NCBI GenBank assembly: GCA_016201805.1
Contig: JACQCB010000152.1
Coordinates: 1-9,076, forward strand
Direction: 5' to 3'
DNA: 9,076 bases
DNA from: Nitrospirota bacterium
GTDB lineage: Bacteria > Nitrospirota > Nitrospiria > Nitrospirales > Nitrospiraceae
Shown here: piece after piece, positions 6,317 through 9,076 of the stretch
How positions within the stretch are numbered: the first letter of the stretch is position 1
Layout of the letters: every line of letters starts with the position of its first letter
The notes under the pieces: generated by a model
The model's input: only the letters and a program-made list of their open reading frames with translations
What the model was told of the DNA's origin: nothing
The model's database searches: none
Made by a program: the position numbers and the translations under genes

Positions 6317-7446
6317 GCCAGCCGGCCCTTCCGTGACGCTAGGAGATAGATAAAGAACGGCCCTCCGGCCAGGGCGGTCACGACGCCCACGGGAATCTCC
6401 GTCGGAGATAGCAAGGTACGCGCGATCGTATCCGCGGCCATCAGGTACATCCCCCCCACCAAGGCGGAGGCGGGCAACAGCAACCGGTGGTCCGCCCCGA
6501 TGAGCAGACGCATCGCATGCGGGATGACCATGCCGACAAAACCGATCATGCCGCTGACCGAAACCACGGCTCCCGTGAGCAGCGCCGACGTGAAAAAGAC
6601 GGTCTTCTTGACCGCCTCAACCTCCACGCCCAGCGCACGAGCCGACTCTTCCCCCAGCGCAAGGAGGTTGAGCGAGGCCGCCTGGCGGAACAAGACGAAC
6701 AGACCGACGAGGAGATAGGCCGCCAGCACGAGCATGGCCGAATAGTCCGGCGCGGTCAGCGTCCCCATCAACCAGGACATCATGCCGAAGGAGCGATTCG
6801 GCTCCATAATCGACGTCACAAACATGACCATCGCGGAGAAGATGGCATTGAGAATCACCCCGGCCAGCAGCAACGTATGAATGGGCAGGTACCCATAGGA
6901 GGTCGCGATGCGGTAGACCACGAGGACGGAGAGCAACCCTCCGGCCATGGCGCAGAGAGGCAGCGCCGAAAACGCCAGGACTGTGCCGGTCAACCCGAAC
7001 AGAATCGCTAGCCCTGCGCCCAGCGCCGCCCCGCTGGAAATACCGAGCACATAGGGGTCGGCCAGGGGATTTCGCAATAAGGCCTGAAGCCCCACACCGA
7101 CTGCCGCCAGACAGCCGCCGACCATGAAGGCCAGCAGCACCCGCGGCAAGCGCACCTGCATGAGGATCACGCCGGCGGCGCCGGCCGATTCAAGACCGGC
7201 CTGTCCGTCACGAAGGGCCAGACTCACGATCCGCATCTCTTCGGCAAGCCCGATATGCTCCGTGCCGAATTGCATGCAGGTCAGCAACACGAGACCGGCG
7301 ATTATAGCCAGGGCCGACAGAGTGAGCAGCCATCGCATAGGCGAGAGTCTGACCGACCCGTCCGCCACGACTCGCGACGATCCTGCAGAGACCGTTGCGA
7401 TAGCCTTCTGTCCTGCCGATTCGGTCGGTCCGGCCCTGAGTCCCAT
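6313..7446 (-). CDS. btuC: Cobalamin ABC transporter permease (BtuC, FecCD family)
   Basis: This is the inner-membrane permease that passes corrinoid from BtuF into the cytoplasm. The 377-residue protein has about ten hydrophobic helices and the FecCD landmarks: VRLPRVLLAFMVGG at 98-111, LRNPLADPYVLGISSGAALG at 124-143, LALGEESARALGV at 262-274, the ATPase-contact region GFVGMVIPHAMRLLIGADHR at 302-321, and PTEIPVGVVTALAGGPFF at 348-365. ATG at 7446 is used because it overlaps the btuF stop as TAATG. About 36 polar residues precede the first helix, so the ATG at 7338 (MRWLLTL) is a possible later start, but no ribosome-binding site is seen there. Its stop overlaps the btuD start. The sequence itself is intact although its ATPase partner is broken. 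Siderophore permeases are close relatives; the riboswitch argues for corrinoid. Confidence 0.93.
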   Translation of the reverse strand: MGLRAGPTESAGQKAIATVSAGSSRVVADGSVRLSPMRWLLTLSALAIIAGLVLLTCMQFGTEHIGLAEEMRIVSLALRDGQAGLESAGAAGVILMQVRLPRVLLAFMVGGCLAAVGVGLQALLRNPLADPYVLGISSGAALGAGLAILFGLTGTVLAFSALPLCAMAGGLLSVLVVYRIATSYGYLPIHTLLLAGVILNAIFSAMVMFVTSIMEPNRSFGMMSWLMGTLTAPDYSAMLVLAAYLLVGLFVLFRQAASLNLLALGEESARALGVEVEAVKKTVFFTSALLTGAVVSVSGMIGFVGMVIPHAMRLLIGADHRLLLPASALVGGMYLMAADTIARTLLSPTEIPVGVVTALAGGPFFIYLLASRKGRLA

Positions 7447-8447
7447 TATGGTCCTGGCCTCTGGTCGAAAGCCTCCGGATGAATGATGCGGGCCAAGGCC
7501 TCCAGGCCTTGCACGATCCTGGGACCGGGCCGATTCAAGAGATCCGATTGGACATGATGGAATCGCTGCTGCCGTACCGCCGACATGGTCGTCCATCGCT
7601 GCCACTGTTGCTGCTCGCTCTCGGACACGGCTTCGCTCTTGCCCACGGGGAAAATCAACAGCTCCGGGTCCTCCCTCAGCACCTCTTCCAAGCTCAGGCG
7701 CGGATAGGGCGCCTGGGCGCGGCCGGCCACGTTGACGCCGCCGGCCAGTTCGATCATCTGATGGATGAAACTCCCCGGCCCAACCGTGATGAGCGGCTGG
7801 CTGTTCAGGACATACAGCACACGCAGCGGCGGGAGCACCTGGACCTTAGCCCTGATCGCCCCGATCCGCTCCCGTATCTCGGTGGCGACCCGATCGCCCG
7901 CCTGGGCGCGATCCATCATGCGTCCAATGATCTGAATATGGGAGGGAATATCCTCGATGGTCTTGGCATCCAGAATAAATGTGGGAATCTTGAGTTGTTC
8001 GAGCTTGGCCAGAATATCCGCCCGGAGAAAAGTATTGGGCGCCAGAACCAGGTCCGGCCTCAACGCGACGATGGACTCCAAGTTCGGATGCGAATAGCCG
8101 ATCTTTGGCTTGGCGCCGGCCTGGGGGGGATAGTCGCAAAAGTCAGTGACCCCGACGATTTTCTCGTCGAGCCCGAGGCTATAAAGAATTTCCGTCATGC
8201 TGGGCGCCAGCGAGACCACCCGGACCGGCGGCTTGGCCAGGTAGAGCTTGCGTCCCAGGTCGTCCACGAAGGTCCGCGAGGCCAGATTGGCCATGAACGG
8301 CATGCCTGTGAGGATCCCTTGCTGTCGCCGCTTCATCGCCGTCTCATCACTCTCGCCAGCCTGCGCAACGCCGGCAGTCCATAGTACCGCCAGGCAGAGG
8401 CACCAGGGCCACCCCCCCACGCCGCCTTGTCGTTGCTGGTTCCTCAA
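7446..8447 (-). CDS. btuF: Periplasmic cobalamin-binding protein (BtuF)
   Basis: This is the substrate-binding protein of the B12 importer and acts in the periplasm. It has the helical-backbone fold of the periplasmic-binding-protein type 2 family: RTFVDDLGRKLYL at 58-70, VVSLAPSMTEILYSLGL at 77-93, GVTDFCDYPP at 99-108, SIVALRPDLVLAP at 125-137, ITVGPGSFIHQMIELAGGVN at 220-239 and LSLEEVLREDPELLIFP at 251-267. The start is not certain. TTG at 8447 gives 333 residues and a signal peptide with arginines (RNQQRQ), a core WCLCLAVLWTAGVA and a cut after AQA. GTG at 8420, with AAGG four bases upstream, gives 324 residues but an uncharged signal start. A longer frame to 8606 only reads through riboswitch and terminator and is rejected. 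Termination in the leader, directly upstream, should control it. Confidence 0.88.
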   Translation of the reverse strand: MRNQQRQGGVGGWPWCLCLAVLWTAGVAQAGESDETAMKRRQQGILTGMPFMANLASRTFVDDLGRKLYLAKPPVRVVSLAPSMTEILYSLGLDEKIVGVTDFCDYPPQAGAKPKIGYSHPNLESIVALRPDLVLAPNTFLRADILAKLEQLKIPTFILDAKTIEDIPSHIQIIGRMMDRAQAGDRVATEIRERIGAIRAKVQVLPPLRVLYVLNSQPLITVGPGSFIHQMIELAGGVNVAGRAQAPYPRLSLEEVLREDPELLIFPVGKSEAVSESEQQQWQRWTTMSAVRQQRFHHVQSDLLNRPGPRIVQGLEALARIIHPEAFDQRPGP

Positions 8448-8449
8448 AC

Positions 8450-8484
8450 AAAAAATCCCCAAGGCCTGAGAGACCCTGAGGATT
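8450..8484 (-). terminator. Intrinsic terminator of the btuF riboswitch
   Basis: On the minus strand, AATCCTCAGGG (8484-8474) pairs with CCTTGGGGATT (8464-8454) as an 11-base stem with two G-T wobbles around a nine-base loop. A run of six T (8455-8450) follows directly. It lies between the aptamer and the btuF start codon, where a riboswitch terminator is expected. The likely effect is premature stop of btuFCD transcription when B12 is bound. Part of the stem lies immediately upstream of the chosen TTG start, so it could also affect initiation. Confidence 0.8.
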
Positions 8485-8507
8485 GCACCCGCTTCTTCAC
8501 CCTCACC

Positions 8508-8531
8508 CTTTCCCCAGCCCACGAGGGAAAG
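8508..8531 (-). promoter_or_regulatory. Hairpin between aptamer and terminator
   Basis: On the minus strand, CTTTCCC at 8531-8525 pairs with GGGAAAG at 8514-8508 around a ten-base loop. It stands between the B12 box and the terminator, so it could be the loop that contacts the aptamer or part of an alternative fold. Its role is inferred from position only. Confidence 0.45.
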
Positions 8532-8570
8532 ACGGTTATTGCTCGGGCAGGTTTTCTGGCTTAGGGGTGC

Positions 8571-8635
8571 GTGAGGCGACGAATACGTCGCGTCACGTTT
8601 GCGCATGCCGGCGAGCCGGCTTGATTCTTATGCGC
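8571..8635 (-). other. Two extra hairpins inserted before the B12 box of riboswitch 2
   Basis: Positions 8571-8596 form GTGAGGCGACG-AATA-CGTCGCGTCAC, 11 paired positions with one mismatch. Positions 8601-8635 form an outer GCGCAT/ATGCGC stem and an inner GCCGGC/GCCGGC stem, with nine unpaired bases on one side. They replace the short connector (about 20 bases) found at the same place in the btuB riboswitch. Both lie inside the aptamer's closing region, flanked by GGGG and CCCC that can still pair. Confidence 0.7.
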
Positions 8636-8666
8636 TCTGTCTACTCCCCGCGCCTTCCCATCTTAA

Positions 8667-8770
8667 AACCGTGACGCGTGATACGTGACGGGTGACAAGT
8701 CAGAAGAGCCTAGCGCTCAACTCCAAACCTGTCACTCGTCACCCGTCACTGTCCCTCAGACAGTGGCTTC
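8667..8770. repeat. Inverted 7-bp-unit element within riboswitch 2
   Basis: GTGACGGGTGAC at 8685-8696 is the perfect reverse complement of 8738-8749, and further 7-base units (GTGACGC, GTGATAC) flank it. The block 8698-8749 differs from 5251-5302 at only two of 52 positions. The flank GTCCCTCAGACAGTGGCTT is identical in both. It occupies the same aptamer loop, between GCCACTG and TGGGAAGGC, as the copy in the btuB riboswitch. Confidence 0.85.
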
Positions 8771-8857
8771 AGCGGGTTTCGTCCCCATCACAGCGGCGGG
8801 ACCACGAGGGATTCACACCCTCTTCCCTTCACCCGGAGACAGCTATGTTGTTGGCCC

Positions 8858-8887
8858 ACAATAGGAGAGGCTGCGGAGCCTTGTCAA
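8858..8887 (-). promoter_or_regulatory. Sigma70-type promoter of the btuFCD transcript
   Basis: On the minus strand, TTGACA (8887-8882) is a perfect -35 box. An 18-base spacer separates it from TATTGT (8863-8858), a four-of-six match to the -10 box. Transcription would begin near 8851, just at the 5' edge of the riboswitch. Position and match agree well; no transcription data are available. Confidence 0.7.
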
Positions 8888-8981
8888 GATCAAAGTGCGC
8901 TGACGTTCAGCCGATCACGCCACGATTCGTCTCCCGCGCGAAACGAGGGCCGTGCAATCGGACAACTTCTCGACCTCTACC

Positions 8982-9076
8982 TCAGCGATACTTTATTTTC
9001 AACACGATGATGGCGCCGGACAAGATTAACGTCACAGCATTGGCGAGAATCACCGGCTGCGAATGGATGAGCAAGC
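8982..9076 (-). CDS. SemiSWEET-like sugar transporter, C-terminal end only
   Basis: The last 30 codons of a gene entering from the right edge read LLIHSQPVILANAVTLILSG followed by AIIVLKIKYR and TGA at 8984-8982. This resembles the third transmembrane helix of SemiSWEET (PQ-loop/MtN3) proteins: a conserved Asn in LANAVTL, then a hydrophobic helix and a short basic tail ending KxKYR. Such proteins are about 90 residues long and work as dimers carrying sugars across the inner membrane. Only a third is visible, so the family call rests on one helix. There is no sign that it belongs to the B12 locus, since a promoter and riboswitch lie between. The stretch 8888-8981 holds no gene or clear site that I can see. 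Confidence 0.7.
   Translation of the reverse strand, partial: LLIHSQPVILANAVTLILSGAIIVLKIKYR

Larger units (their letters stand above)
8541..8851 (-). ncRNA. Cobalamin riboswitch upstream of btuFCD
   Basis: Conserved pieces follow each other on the minus strand: GGGTGAAGGGAAGAGGGTGT, then GAATCCCTCGTGG, CCCGCCGCTGTGATGGGGAC, AAGCCACTG, TGGGAAGGCGCGGGG and the B12 box AAGCCAGAAAACCTGCC at 8562-8546. CTCCGGG near the 5' end can pair with CCCGAG at the 3' end. The 5' boundary is set by the promoter at 8858-8887. At about 310 bases it is long, because it carries two extra blocks: the inverted-repeat element at 8667-8770 and two hairpins at 8571-8635. Followed by a terminator, it should repress btuFCD when B12 is plentiful. 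Confidence 0.95.

Noticed and set aside
7447..7605. Extension of btuC upstream to 7605
   Set aside because: It would overlap the conserved C-terminus of btuF. The TAATG junction at 7446 is a normal coupled start.
8448..8606. Extension of btuF to an ATG at 8606
   Set aside because: These codons run through the riboswitch B12 box and the terminator and would put the signal peptide some 60 residues inside the protein.

Overview
The window is a compact vitamin B12 (cobalamin) uptake and maturation locus. Nearly everything is encoded on the minus strand, so transcription runs from the right edge to the left. Base composition is moderately high in G+C. Three things together suggest a Nitrospira-like (Nitrospirota) chromosome or a similar environmental Gram-negative: an outer-membrane TonB receptor, an oxygen-dependent BluB, and abundant 7-bp-periodic palindromes of the form TGACGNG. 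The lineage is inferred from general impression and has not been tested.

Layout in the direction of transcription. At 8982-9076 is the 3' end of a SemiSWEET-like sugar transporter. At 8858-8887 is a good sigma70-type promoter, followed by a long cobalamin riboswitch (about 8541-8851) and an intrinsic terminator (8450-8484). The terminator sits directly in front of the ABC importer operon btuF-btuC-btuD (8447-5569), whose genes overlap by 1-4 bases. The btuD reading frame is broken: the segment that should carry the Walker A loop is missing and the frame changes there. After a palindromic intergenic stretch, a second cobalamin riboswitch (about 5163-5412) precedes btuB (5122-3173). Then come cbiA/cobB, cobO, a small Cys-rich CWC protein and bluB, tightly packed down to 255. 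At the left edge (1-147) is the 5' part of an IS200/IS605-type transposase gene.

How the genes work together. BtuB would bring corrinoids across the outer membrane. BtuF would capture them in the periplasm and BtuC, with an ATPase, would move them inward. CbiA amidates the a and c side chains of cobyrinic acid, CobO adds the adenosyl upper ligand, and BluB makes the 5,6-dimethylbenzimidazole lower ligand. No other corrin-ring genes are in the window. The two riboswitches appear to use different output devices: a transcription terminator for btuFCD and a hairpin beside the ribosome-binding site for btuB.

I see no wholly new system here. The most unusual features are a family of inverted-repeat elements built from 7-bp units and the btuD lesion. 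Copies of the repeat lie in the same loop of both riboswitches (50 of 52 bases identical in their core), in frame inside cbiA, and at the 3' end of btuD, where one supplies the stop codon.
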